Shown in pieces: positions 23,020 to 31,233 of a DNA stretch of 48,256 bases. The stretch comes from Beijerinckiaceae bacterium (GTDB lineage: Bacteria; Pseudomonadota; Alphaproteobacteria; Rhizobiales; Beijerinckiaceae): the NCBI GenBank assembly GCA_004298435.1, contig SCSF01000108.1, positions 1 through 48,256 of the forward strand, in the 5' to 3' direction. The notes beneath the pieces are model-generated. The model was not told where the DNA came from, made no database searches, and saw only the letters and a program-made list of their open reading frames with translations. How positions within the stretch are numbered: the first letter of the stretch is position 1; the number at the start of each line of letters is the position of its first letter. The translations under genes and the position numbers were made by a program.

Positions 23020-25296
23020 ATGTCCGCAGAAGAAGAAACCGTCCACTACGAAGGTCCCGCTGGAGGCTGGGGCTCGCTGCGCGGAATTGCACGCATTTTC
23101 GGCAGGGAGTGGAATTCGCCGGCGGTCACGCGGACGCTGATGCGCCAGAACAAGCCCGGCGGCTTCATGTGCGTGTCCTGCGCCTGGACCAAGCCAGCGA
23201 ACTATCATGCTTTTGAATTCTGCGAGAACGGCGCGAAGGCCACGCTCTGGGAACTGACGACGCTTCGCTGCACGCCGGAGTTCTTCGAGAAGCACACGCT
23301 GAGCGAACTTCGCACCTGGAAAGACTACGACCTTGAACAGCAGGGCCGCCTGACGCACCCGCTGCGCTACGACGCGCAAAGCGACAAATATGTGCCTTGC
23401 GAATGGGACGAGGCCTTTGCTGCAATCGGTGCGGAACTGCGCCATCTCGATCCGAAATCCGTGATCTTTTACGCCTCGGGCCGCGCCAGTCTTGAGACGG
23501 CCTATCTCTATGCCCTCTTCGGCCGCCTCTACGGGCACAACAATCTGCCCGACAGCTCGAATATGTGCCATGAGACGACGTCGGTCGCTCTCAAGAAAAT
23601 CATTGGCGCGTCCGTCGGCACTTGCATCTACGAAGATTTCCAGAACTGCGACGCTATCTTTTTCTTCGGCCAGAACCCCGGTACGAATTCACCGCGACTT
23701 TTGCATCCGTTGCAGGATGCGGCCAAACGCGGGGTAAAGATCGTCACCTTCAACCCGGTTCGCGAACGCGGACTTGAAACCTTCGTCAATCCACAAGACC
23801 TGGAAGAGATGATCACCGGCGACGCGACGAGAATTTCCTGCCAGTATCACCAGGTGAAAGCCGGCGGCGATATCGCCGCGCTTTTGGGCATCTGCAAATA
23901 TGTGCTTGCCGCCGAGGAGAAGCTTTGGCGTGAGAGCAACCGCCATGTGCTCGATCTCAATTTCATCGAGGCGCACACACATGGCTTCGGCGAATTCGCG
24001 AACAAGCTTCGCGCGCTGACATGGGAAGAGATCGAAGCGGAATCAGGGCTCCCGCGCACCGCGCTCGAGGAAGCTGCTCAAGTCTATATCGATTCAGAAC
24101 GTGTCATCGGCATCTACGGCATGGGCCTGACACAGCATGTGCATGGCGCGGAAAACATAGCGATGCTCGTCAATCTGCTGCTTATGAAGGGAAACATCGG
24201 CCGCGACGGTGCTGGCGTCTCGCCCATCCGCGGGCACTCCAACGTACAGGGCCAACGCACAGTCGGCATCAGCGAAAAACCGGAACTTGTGCCGCTCGAC
24301 AAGCTTGGCAAAATGTTTGGTTTCAAGCCGCCCCGCGAGAAAGGCATGAACACGGTCGAAACTTGCGAAGGCTTGCGCGCCGGCAAGGTGAAGGCCTTCA
24401 TCGGGCTCGGCGGAAACTTCGTTCGCGCAATCCCCGAACGCGATGAAATGGAAGCGGCCTGGACGAAAATGCGGCTGACGGTGCAGATTGCGACGAAGCT
24501 CAATCGCAGCCACATCGTCCATGGCGAGGTCGCCTATCTTCTGCCCTGCCTCGGACGAAGCGAGGAGGACATCCAGGCGAGCGGGCCACAGGTCGTCACC
24601 ATAGAAGACAGCCTGAGCTGCATCCATGGCTCCCGCTCGACCTATAAGCCCGCGAGCGAACATCTGAAATCCGAGGTCGCAATCGTCGCCGGACTGGCCA
24701 AAACAACTTTACCGCCAAATCCGAAAGTGAAGTGGGATGAATGGGTAGATGATTATGCGAAAATCCGCGATCTTATCGAAGAAACCTATCCAGAAGAATT
24801 CCGCGACTTCAACGCGCGCATGTTCACGCCCGGTGGCTTCTATCGCGGCAACAGTGCCCGGGAGAGAATCTGGAAGACGGAGAGTGGGAAGGCCGATTTC
24901 ACGACGCCATCAATGATATCGGCGTCTGGCATCGGCAATGCGCCCGGTCGCTACCGGCTGATAACGATGCGCAGCAACGACCAGTTCAACACGACGATCT
25001 ATGGCAACAGCGATCGCTTGCGCGGAATCGAAGGCAGCCGCGACGTTCTGCTGATCAATCCGGATGAGATGAGGAATGCTGGTCTTCAAAGCGGACAGAT
25101 CGTTTCGCTCGTCAGCGATGCGGAAGATGGCGTCCATCGCGAAGTCGGCGGCCTTGCCGTGACGCCTTTCGCGCTGCCGGCTGGCTGCCTCGGCGCCTAT
25201 TATCCTGAAACCAACGCGCTCATTCCACTCTGGTATCACGACCAGGCGTCAAAGACGCCCGCAGCAAAAGATGTGCCTGTGCGAATCAGGGTCTGA
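23020..25296 (+). CDS. FdhF/YdeP family molybdopterin oxidoreductase
   Basis: A 758-residue molybdopterin enzyme of the formate-dehydrogenase-like YdeP group (E. coli YdeP is about the same length). The N-terminal Fe-S region has FMCVSCAWTKP and FEFCENGAKATLWE, i.e. three cysteines in a C-x-x-C...C pattern. Molybdopterin blocks follow: IFYASGRASLETAYLYALFG, NMCHETTSVALKK (active-site area), FFFGQNPGTNSPR, VNLLLMKGNIGRDGAGVSPI and, in the C-terminal cap, LITMRSNDQFNTTIYG. No selenocysteine or signal peptide is seen, so it is cytoplasmic. YdeP has been linked to acid resistance in E. coli; the substrate is unknown. Start ATG 23020 has GGAG upstream; the frame extends to 22888 without support. 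A modBC transporter lies 12 kb away. Confidence 0.92.
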   Translation: MSAEEETVHYEGPAGGWGSLRGIARIFGREWNSPAVTRTLMRQNKPGGFMCVSCAWTKPANYHAFEFCENGAKATLWELTTLRCTPEFFEKHTLSELRTWKDYDLEQQGRLTHPLRYDAQSDKYVPCEWDEAFAAIGAELRHLDPKSVIFYASGRASLETAYLYALFGRLYGHNNLPDSSNMCHETTSVALKKIIGASVGTCIYEDFQNCDAIFFFGQNPGTNSPRLLHPLQDAAKRGVKIVTFNPVRERGLETFVNPQDLEEMITGDATRISCQYHQVKAGGDIAALLGICKYVLAAEEKLWRESNRHVLDLNFIEAHTHGFGEFANKLRALTWEEIEAESGLPRTALEEAAQVYIDSERVIGIYGMGLTQHVHGAENIAMLVNLLLMKGNIGRDGAGVSPIRGHSNVQGQRTVGISEKPELVPLDKLGKMFGFKPPREKGMNTVETCEGLRAGKVKAFIGLGGNFVRAIPERDEMEAAWTKMRLTVQIATKLNRSHIVHGEVAYLLPCLGRSEEDIQASGPQVVTIEDSLSCIHGSRSTYKPASEHLKSEVAIVAGLAKTTLPPNPKVKWDEWVDDYAKIRDLIEETYPEEFRDFNARMFTPGGFYRGNSARERIWKTESGKADFTTPSMISASGIGNAPGRYRLITMRSNDQFNTTIYGNSDRLRGIEGSRDVLLINPDEMRNAGLQSGQIVSLVSDAEDGVHREVGGLAVTPFALPAGCLGAYYPETNALIPLWYHDQASKTPAAKDVPVRIRV

Positions 25297-25302
25297 GCGA
25301 AT

Positions 25303-26301
25303 TCAGGCCGCGGCCTCATTTTCCGCGGCCTGTTCCGCACCGCACACAAAGCGCAGCGCGGCGCGCAGAACCTGAGCGTCAGCACGCGGCTTCACCGCTT
25401 CCGTCGCCAAATGGCGGCGGAATGCGCGCGCACCCTTCAGCCCATTGAAGAGTCCCAGAATGTGCCGCGTCATCGCGGCAAGCGGCACGCCCGCGCTCAG
25501 TTGCGCCTCGGCATAGGGGATGAAGGCCTCGGCCGCCGCGAGGCGGCTTTCACAGGCTGGCGCTGCGCCGAAAAACAGCGGGTCGATCGACAGAAGCAGC
25601 GCAGGATCCTGATAGGCCGCGCGCCCGATCATAATGCCATCGACTCCCTGTATTTCCGCCCGCATCTGCGCAAGATCGACAAGACCGCCGTTGAGCACAA
25701 TCGGCAAAGCCGGATGCCGCTGCTTCAACGCGCGGACAAGCGCATAATCAAGCGGCGGAATCTCGCGATTTTCGCGCGGCGAGAGCCCCTTCAGCCACGC
25801 CTTGCGGGCATGAACGATCAGCGCATCAGCGCCTGCATTGACCATGACATCTGCAAAATCGAACAGCGCCTCAGACGGCTGATCATCGACGCCGATACGG
25901 CATTTGACGGTGACCGGAAGCTTGACGCGCGCCTTCATCGCCGCGACGCATTCAGCGACGAGTTCCGGTTCGCGCATGAGACAAGCGCCGAAAGCCCCAC
26001 TCTGTACGCGCTCCGACGGGCAACCGATATTCAGGTTGATCTCGTCATAACCGTAATCCGCCGCAATCGCCGCTGCTTCGGCAAGAGCAGCAGGCTCGCT
26101 GCCGCCGAGTTGCACGGCGACGGGATGTTCGGCGGCATGAAAGCCGAGCAAGCGCTCGCGATGCCCTCTCAACACAGCCGCGCTTGTCAGCATCTCAGTA
26201 TAGAGCCGCGTCCGGCGCGTCAGCAGACGATGGAAGAAGCGGCAATGCCGATCCGTCCAATCCATCATAGGCGCAATTGAGACCTTAAACTCCTGATTCA
26301 A
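25303..26301 (-). CDS. dusA: tRNA-dihydrouridine synthase A
   Basis: FMN enzyme that reduces uridines in the D-loop of tRNA (positions 20/20a in E. coli). A 332-residue TIM barrel: VSIAPMMDWTDRHCR at the start, YTEMLTS, VAVQLGG, INLNIGCPSERVQSGAFGAC with the catalytic Cys94, VKCRIGVDD, IVHARKAWLKGLSP, PIVLNGG and DGIMIGRAAYQDP. The long KGLSPRENREIPPL block is DusA-typical rather than DusB or DusC. Convergent with the YdeP-type gene with only six bases between stops, so no room for a conventional terminator. Confidence 0.96.
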   Translation of the reverse strand: MNQEFKVSIAPMMDWTDRHCRFFHRLLTRRTRLYTEMLTSAAVLRGHRERLLGFHAAEHPVAVQLGGSEPAALAEAAAIAADYGYDEINLNIGCPSERVQSGAFGACLMREPELVAECVAAMKARVKLPVTVKCRIGVDDQPSEALFDFADVMVNAGADALIVHARKAWLKGLSPRENREIPPLDYALVRALKQRHPALPIVLNGGLVDLAQMRAEIQGVDGIMIGRAAYQDPALLLSIDPLFFGAAPACESRLAAAEAFIPYAEAQLSAGVPLAAMTRHILGLFNGLKGARAFRRHLATEAVKPRADAQVLRAALRFVCGAEQAAENEAAA

Positions 26302-26620
26302 TGCTTGTTTTCCACAATCTCTCAGCGCCGCGCCCGCGCTTGCGAGCCCCGTTCAAACTCAACTGATCTGATTGGAGAGCCTTATAACAGCGAAACCCTG
26401 CCACGTCTCCCGCAGGGGCGGATCGTGCTGAGACCCGCCTTCAACCTTGCGCTGCCGTCATAGCTGAAGCCGGACCGTCAGAATCGAAATAACTCCAGCC
26501 ACAACATTCTGGCACGCGCGCTGCTGCTAGCCCTCCAGAGGCGGAAGTTGGCGTCCCAAACGTGCCATTCTGGGTCAGTCCTTCCGTCCGGGTCTCGAAA
26601 CGAGCCGACCGAGGACTGCG
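26302..26620. other. divergent intergenic region, dusA / PAS_5 gene
   Basis: Nothing coding is supported. It contains a small hairpin CCCTGC...GCAGGG (26396-26417) and should hold promoters for both flanking genes. GAGGA upstream of 26621 is the ribosome site of the PAS gene. Confidence 0.5.
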
Positions 26621-27247
26621 ATGCGACACCAGACAACCCGTGAGCTCTTCCAGTACTGGAATGCTTTGCGCGGCCGTCGCGCGGCGCCTGATCGGGCTGA
26701 CATCGATCTCGCCGCCATCCGCAGCCTCATCGCGGATATGTTCATGCTCGAGGTTGATGCGGCCCATCGCTTTCCGTTCGTCCTCGCGGGCACGCGCGTC
26801 AATGCGCTTGCATGCGCCGAACAAAATGGCCGCTCGTTTCTCCATCTCTGGCCGGCGCACGAGGCGCGCAACATCGCGGCTATGCTTTTGACGGTGATGG
26901 ATGCCTCCCGCCCAATGGTCGCGACGGCGACGGCGGCCCCAGCGGGCGGAAGCAATCTTGAAGTCGAAATCCTTTTTCTGCCGCTTGGACGCCACCGCCA
27001 AGCTCGCGCCAGAATTCTGGGATTGATCGCGCCCGACGCGCCGACCTCATGGCTCGGGCTACGCCCGATCGAGGAGCTGAAGCTCCAGGCGCTTCACATG
27101 ATCGAGGACTCTGTAACGTCACGCGAATTCGATGTTCGCACGCAGTTCAGAACGGCGCTCGCCTCAGCTCAGGCGAGACAGGGCGACAGACCTGCTCGAA
27201 ACGTGCGGCATCTGCGGGTTATCGAAGGCGGCCGCAAAATCTCGTAA
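26621..27247 (+). CDS. PAS_5 (DUF1488-neighbour type) sensory-domain protein
   Basis: A 208-residue soluble protein. Residues about 1-155 fit the PAS_5 type common in rhizobia: TRELFQYWNALRGRRAAPDR, IRSLIADMFMLEVDAAHRFP, FVLAGTRVNALACAEQNGRS and LGLIAPDAPTSWLGLRPI. The C-terminus is polar and basic. No output domain is present, so it is a stand-alone PAS module, possibly acting by protein contact. The start has GAGGA ten bases upstream. It is followed by a PilZ protein on the same strand, 92 bp on; in rhizobia these two types often occur together, suggesting shared c-di-GMP or envelope signalling (inferred). Confidence 0.75.
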   Translation: MRHQTTRELFQYWNALRGRRAAPDRADIDLAAIRSLIADMFMLEVDAAHRFPFVLAGTRVNALACAEQNGRSFLHLWPAHEARNIAAMLLTVMDASRPMVATATAAPAGGSNLEVEILFLPLGRHRQARARILGLIAPDAPTSWLGLRPIEELKLQALHMIEDSVTSREFDVRTQFRTALASAQARQGDRPARNVRHLRVIEGGRKIS

Positions 27248-27339
27248 CGTTATATCCACTTCTCTTTATTGACGATAACGCAGCCTTAACTCGTCATGCG
27301 CCACCTTTACGGTCATTGCTTGCAGCCGGCGCGATATTT

Positions 27340-27945
27340 ATGGAATTGAACGGCACACCCTTCCAAAAGCCTGTCGAGCGCCGCCGACATCAGCGCGTCG
27401 AACTCTCGCTGCTTGGCCGTTACATGCTGGAAGACCAGCGCGAATACCCCTGCATCACAACGGATATCTCGCCGGGCGGCCTCGCCTGCGTCGCCTCGGT
27501 ACAGGGCAATGTGGGCGAACGGGTCGTGGTATACCTGGACCAGATCGGACGCCTCGAAGGCAAGATCGCGCGCCATACGGATCGCGGCTTCGCGCTCGCC
27601 TTGAACCTTCCCTATGTCAAGCGCGAGAAAATCGCCAATCAGCTAACCTGGCTCGCCAATCGCGACATTCTCCGCCTGCCTGAAGATCGGCGTTCCGAAC
27701 GCATCGTGCCATTGCGCCGCCACGCGATTCTGCTGCTCAACGGCACGAACGAGCATGTCGTCAAACTGATCGATATTTCGATGTTCGGCGCTGCGATCAG
27801 CACCGGCTTGCGGCCCGCGATCAGCGCCAAAGCGATGCTGGGAAAGACGAGCGGACAAATCGTCCGTCATTTCGATGGCGGCTTTGCCATCGCCTTCGAT
27901 CAAATGATCGAGGCAGACCGCTTCGACGAGAACATCAAGCTGTAG
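27340..27945 (+). CDS. double PilZ-domain protein
   Basis: A 201-residue protein with two PilZ-like domains. Domain 1 (about 10-95) has the c-di-GMP-binding pattern R-x-x-x-R as VERRRHQRVELSL and D-x-S-x-x-G as TTDISPGGLACVA. Domain 2 (about 105-195) has RRSERIVPLRRHAIL and LIDISMFGAAIS, a weaker version lacking the canonical Gly spacing. PilZ proteins bind c-di-GMP and act on motility, cellulose or stalk regulation. Start ATG 27340 gives the compact domain start; the frame extends back to 27049 through the PAS gene, without support. No ribosome site is obvious. Confidence 0.82.
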   Translation: MELNGTPFQKPVERRRHQRVELSLLGRYMLEDQREYPCITTDISPGGLACVASVQGNVGERVVVYLDQIGRLEGKIARHTDRGFALALNLPYVKREKIANQLTWLANRDILRLPEDRRSERIVPLRRHAILLLNGTNEHVVKLIDISMFGAAISTGLRPAISAKAMLGKTSGQIVRHFDGGFAIAFDQMIEADRFDENIKL

Positions 27946-27973
27946 AGCTGTTTCCGTCCAGGCGAATCCAACC

Positions 27974-28519
27974 TCAAACGAGATGAACTTCAGCGACGGG
28001 TTCAAGGCCGCGCGCAAAGCGCCGCCAGTTGCGCACATAATGCGCCGCGTTCTTCTTCAGTTTTGCAACGCCCTCATCGTCGATATGGCGGATGACGCGG
28101 GCCGGACTGCCGACGATGAGAGAATTATCGGGGAAGACCTTCCCTTCCGTCACAAGCGCATTTGCACCGACGAGGCAGTTGCGACCGATTTTGGAGCCGT
28201 TCAACAAAATCGCACCCATGCCGATCAGACTGTTTTCGCCAATGCTGCAACCATGCAGAACGGCATGATGCCCAATCGAACAATCGGCTCCGATGTCCAT
28301 CGGATAACCCATATCAGTATGTAAGAGACAGCCATCCTGCACATTCACGCGCGCGCCAAGGTGGATGCGCTCATTATCGCCACGCAGAATGGAGCCGAAC
28401 CAGACGGATGCGTCTTCTTCCAGCCAGATATTGCCGATGATCTGGGCATCTGGAGCGATCCAGTAACGTCCCGCCTCCGGCAATGTCGGGCCAATTCCGT
28501 CGAGCCTGTAAAGGGGCAT
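27974..28519 (-). CDS. gamma-carbonic anhydrase family protein
   Basis: A 181-residue left-handed beta-helix of hexapeptide repeats (IIGNIWLEEDASVWFGSILRG-type turns). Zinc-ligand histidines fit the gamma-CA pattern: His67 (LLHTD), His84 and His89 (GHHAVLHG), with the same five-residue spacing between the last two as in archaeal Cam. The Cam acidic loop with the proton-shuttle Glu is absent, as in CamH/YrdA-type relatives, so carbonic anhydrase activity is uncertain. Homologues form part of complex I in plant mitochondria. It is the last gene of cysE-DUF3126-gammaCA, 6 bp after the DUF3126 stop. Confidence 0.9.
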   Translation of the reverse strand: MPLYRLDGIGPTLPEAGRYWIAPDAQIIGNIWLEEDASVWFGSILRGDNERIHLGARVNVQDGCLLHTDMGYPMDIGADCSIGHHAVLHGCSIGENSLIGMGAILLNGSKIGRNCLVGANALVTEGKVFPDNSLIVGSPARVIRHIDDEGVAKLKKNAAHYVRNWRRFARGLEPVAEVHLV

Positions 28520-28525
28520 AGTGAG

Positions 28526-28927
28526 CTAGAACTCTTCGAGATCGAAATCGAGAATGGCGATTTGCAGCGTGAAGCTCTTGCCTTTCGGATCGTCGGCAGA
28601 GATGACGCCGAGAAAATCATCACCTGAGTTCAATTCGACCGAATCCGTTTTCCTGGGACGCGGAATGATCTTGAGTTTTTCATTCTCGAACAGGCGCCGC
28701 AAATAATCCTGCAAGACCGGTCGCTCGACCGGAATTTTCATGGCGAATGCAAACGAGCGGTCGCCGTCTTCATCATCGACAACGATTGAACCGATCACGC
28801 GTTCACCGAAATGAACCTCCGCATCGTCGGGATTGCGCTTTGCGGGCGTGACCTTGATTCCCTCAGTGCCAAAGGCCCTGCGCAAAAACGCTTGCAATTT
28901 GCGCAATTCGACTTTGTCCAACTTCAA
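28526..28927 (-). CDS. DUF3126 protein with the domain in tandem
   Basis: A 133-residue protein made of two copies of a unit of about 65 residues. Unit 1: LRKLQAFLRRAFGTEGIKVT, then DAEVHFGERVIGSIVVDDED, SFAFAMKIPV. Unit 2: VLQDYLRRLFENEKLKIIPR, then SVELNSGDDFLGVISADDPK, SFTLQIAILDFDLEEF. Unit 2 has the normal DUF3126 ending (AILDFDLE). As I remember it, DUF3126 is usually a single unit of about 70 residues placed after cysE in rhizobia. Function unknown. Gaps of 21 bp to cysE and 6 bp to the gamma-CA gene indicate one operon. Confidence 0.82.
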   Translation of the reverse strand: MKLDKVELRKLQAFLRRAFGTEGIKVTPAKRNPDDAEVHFGERVIGSIVVDDEDGDRSFAFAMKIPVERPVLQDYLRRLFENEKLKIIPRPRKTDSVELNSGDDFLGVISADDPKGKSFTLQIAILDFDLEEF

Positions 28928-28948
28928 ATCTCCAGAAAAAAATTTCGC

Positions 28949-29791
28949 TCAATCCTGCTGTATCTTCGCAGCAAGAATCTGATCCATGGTGCGGCCGGGT
29001 TCCGCGCAGCCGGCCTCTCCGACGACGCGGGCAGGAACGCCAGCCACAGTTTTATGATGAGGCACCGGCTGCAACACCACAGAACCGGCGGCGATACGGG
29101 CACATTTGCCCACCTCGATATTGCCGAGAACCTTGGCTCCCGCGCCGATCAGAACCCCATGCCTGATCTTCGGATGCCGATCGCCGCTTTCCTTTCCGGT
29201 GCCGCCAAGCGTCACATCCTGCAACATAGACACATCGTCCTCGACGACTGCGGTCGAGCCGATGACGAGCCCTGTCGCGTGATCGAGAAAAAGCCCGCGC
29301 CCCAGTTTCGCGGCAGGGTGAATATCCGTCTGAAACACTTCCGACGAGCGGCTTTGAATATAAAGCGCAAGATCGTTGCGCCCCTGCTGCCATAAAGCGT
29401 GCGCCAGACGATATGTTTCGATCGCATGGAAGCCTTTGAAATAGAGCAGCGGCTCTATCAGCCGCTGGCACGCGGGGTCACGATCGAAAACAGCGAGCAG
29501 ATCAGCGCGGAACGCAGCGCCGATTTTACGATCCGCGGCGATGACATCGAGATAGGTCTGACGGATCAGATCGGCGGAAACCTCTTCGCGCCCGAGCCGC
29601 GCCGCGATGCGATGGATGATCGCGGATTCCAGAGTGTCGTGGTTGAGAACAGTCTCAAGAATCCAGGCGGTGAGTTCGGGATCGCGCGCAACGATCTCTT
29701 CCGCTTCCTCGCGGATGCGCGCAAACAGCTCATCCGCAGGCGGAACGCTCTGTAGCTTGGCCTCCGGCTTGATGGATTTGCCGAATTTCAC
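28949..29791 (-). CDS. cysE: serine O-acetyltransferase
   Basis: Makes O-acetyl-L-serine from serine and acetyl-CoA for cysteine synthesis. A 280-residue protein: an N-terminal alpha-helical domain (ELFARIREEAEEIVARDPEL, CQRLIEPLLYFKGFHAIETY), then the left-handed beta-helix with the catalytic Asp/His pair in FQTDIHPAAKLGRG and FLDHATGLVIG. The C-terminal arm has TVAGVPARVVG followed by a polar tail. Start: GTG at 29791, with GGAGAG seven bases upstream. First gene of cysE-DUF3126-gammaCA. Feedback control by cysteine through the C-terminal tail is known for the family. Confidence 0.96.
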   Translation of the reverse strand: MKFGKSIKPEAKLQSVPPADELFARIREEAEEIVARDPELTAWILETVLNHDTLESAIIHRIAARLGREEVSADLIRQTYLDVIAADRKIGAAFRADLLAVFDRDPACQRLIEPLLYFKGFHAIETYRLAHALWQQGRNDLALYIQSRSSEVFQTDIHPAAKLGRGLFLDHATGLVIGSTAVVEDDVSMLQDVTLGGTGKESGDRHPKIRHGVLIGAGAKVLGNIEVGKCARIAAGSVVLQPVPHHKTVAGVPARVVGEAGCAEPGRTMDQILAAKIQQD

Positions 29792-29897
29792 GCATGCTCT
29801 CCAAAAGCTTCAGGCGGGCGCCGGTCAGACATTCCCGTCATTGGGGCCGGTCCCTATCACATTTCCGCTCGCGGCGCAGCAAGGCTTTTGCCGGGCA

Positions 29898-30665
29898 TCA
29901 GCCTGCCCCATCGAGGAAGGCGAGCGCGCCGCGCTTGAAAACGCTATCGCCGACCGCGCGATTATGATCGCGGTCAGGAATGTCCAGCATATGGGCATGC
30001 GGAAACAAGGTGCCAATCCGCTTTGGATCGCCGGCAATGTCATCTTTGGTTCCCACCGCAATGAGCACCGGCAGGTTGATGCCCGCAAGTTCACTATCGC
30101 TGAACTTGTAGCGCGCGCCGCGGCTGCACGCTGCCAGCGCCCTCAGATCGCTCTTCGTCGCCTCTGCGAATTGCCGGAACATCTTCTGCACCGGATCGGT
30201 CAGCATCTCGATCGACGCCACCTCCATAGCGTCGGTGACGCCATAAGGAATGCTTGAGCCTTCGATCAGGTTCTCGCCTGTGCCGCCAAGCACCACCCGG
30301 CCCAGACGCTGCGGGTGCGTTTCGGCGAGAAACGTCGCGATGCGCGCTCCGAGCGAATATCCAATGACATCAGCACGCTCAATCCCAAGATGCTCAAGCA
30401 GGTTGAAGGCATCCCCCGCCATCAGCGGAATTGCGTAATCCTCGGGATCATAAAGCTTTTCGCTGCGTCCGTGGCCGCGATTGTCGAAGGCGATCACGCG
30501 CCGCCCGGCTTGCGTCAGAGTCTTGACCCATTGCGTGAGGACCCAGTTGATCGCATGCGTCGATCCAAAGCCATGGATCAATAAGACCGGATTGCCATGC
30601 GCAGCCGAGGCGGGCGGCTCATCGATATAGGCGAGCCGCACATCCTGAGAAATGAAATGCTTCAT
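29898..30665 (-). CDS. alpha/beta hydrolase
   Basis: A 255-residue hydrolase with the complete fold signature: HGFGSTHAINW (oxyanion region), FDNRGHGRSEK, nucleophile Ser in GYSLGARIA, acid in VGTKDDIAG and His in PDRDHNRAV. Such proteins include esterases, lactonases and C-C hydrolases; substrate unknown. Start ATG 30665 has AGGAAA upstream; the frame extends to 30707 without need. It is followed by cysE on the same strand, 106 bp on, and preceded by a composite repeat at 30702. Confidence 0.88.
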   Translation of the reverse strand: MKHFISQDVRLAYIDEPPASAAHGNPVLLIHGFGSTHAINWVLTQWVKTLTQAGRRVIAFDNRGHGRSEKLYDPEDYAIPLMAGDAFNLLEHLGIERADVIGYSLGARIATFLAETHPQRLGRVVLGGTGENLIEGSSIPYGVTDAMEVASIEMLTDPVQKMFRQFAEATKSDLRALAACSRGARYKFSDSELAGINLPVLIAVGTKDDIAGDPKRIGTLFPHAHMLDIPDRDHNRAVGDSVFKRGALAFLDGAG

Positions 30666-30701
30666 GTTTTTCCTGTCGTGCGGCCCTTGGGTTTTCATGG
30701 G

Positions 30702-30785
30702 ATTCAAGAACCGCGGCTCTACTTTCTTGTTTTTGACGCGTTTTCTTTATGCGAACCGATAACCGCTTCTCTTGAAAACGCTATA
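30702..30785. repeat. composite repeat, B-like end plus family A, inverted order
   Basis: GGATTCAAGAACCGCGGCTC, a T-rich link, then GACGCGTTTTCTTTATGCGA, ACCGATAACCGC and TTCTCTTGAAAACGCTATA. This is the same A and B parts as at 8715-8820 in the opposite orientation. It lies in the divergent gap between the hydrolase and the zinc-finger gene. Confidence 0.8.
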
Positions 30786-30954
30786 CAGGCATACCAGCCG
30801 CCGTTTCAAGCATCCGCACAGCTCAAGCGCAACCATGCCAATGGCGGATGGCCCACAAGGAGCGTTGCTGCACTGGAAACCTCGCAAAACCACTGGACTT
30901 TTGCGGCGCGGCCATGCTCTAACCCGCGGCAGAAAACAGCCCGGGCGCGTCATT

Positions 30955-31227
30955 ATGGCCGATCACGTCACACCACATTTTCACAATCAGCCGGGTCTCG
31001 CCCAAGTGCGAATCGGCGCGAAGGAATTCATGTGCGTTGGCGCTCTGCCGCCGTTTGACCACCCGCATATCTTCATAGACATGGGCGATGAGACGGAAGC
31101 CATCTGCCCTTACTGCTCCACCCATTATGTTTATGACGCTTCGCTTCACGGCGGCTGCATGCCGCCCGAATGCGCTTATGATCCCTCACAGGACCGCTCT
31201 GCCCGGCGATCTCTCGAAATGAGATGA
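30955..31227 (+). CDS. CHCC-type zinc-finger protein (NDUFS6-like)
   Basis: A 90-residue protein of the zf-CHCC group: FMCVGALPPFDHPHIFIDMG, then EAICPYCSTHYVYD. The zinc ligands are likely Cys27, a His in the DHPH stretch, and the two Cys of CPYC. The eukaryotic homologue NDUFS6 is an accessory subunit of respiratory complex I. In alphaproteobacteria it is a small stand-alone protein. Start ATG 30955 gives MADHVTPHFHNQPG; the frame extends to 30772 through the repeat without support. It is followed 6 bp later by an FAD monooxygenase, presumably one transcript. Confidence 0.83.
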   Translation: MADHVTPHFHNQPGLAQVRIGAKEFMCVGALPPFDHPHIFIDMGDETEAICPYCSTHYVYDASLHGGCMPPECAYDPSQDRSARRSLEMR

Positions 31228-31233
31228 GGTGAG

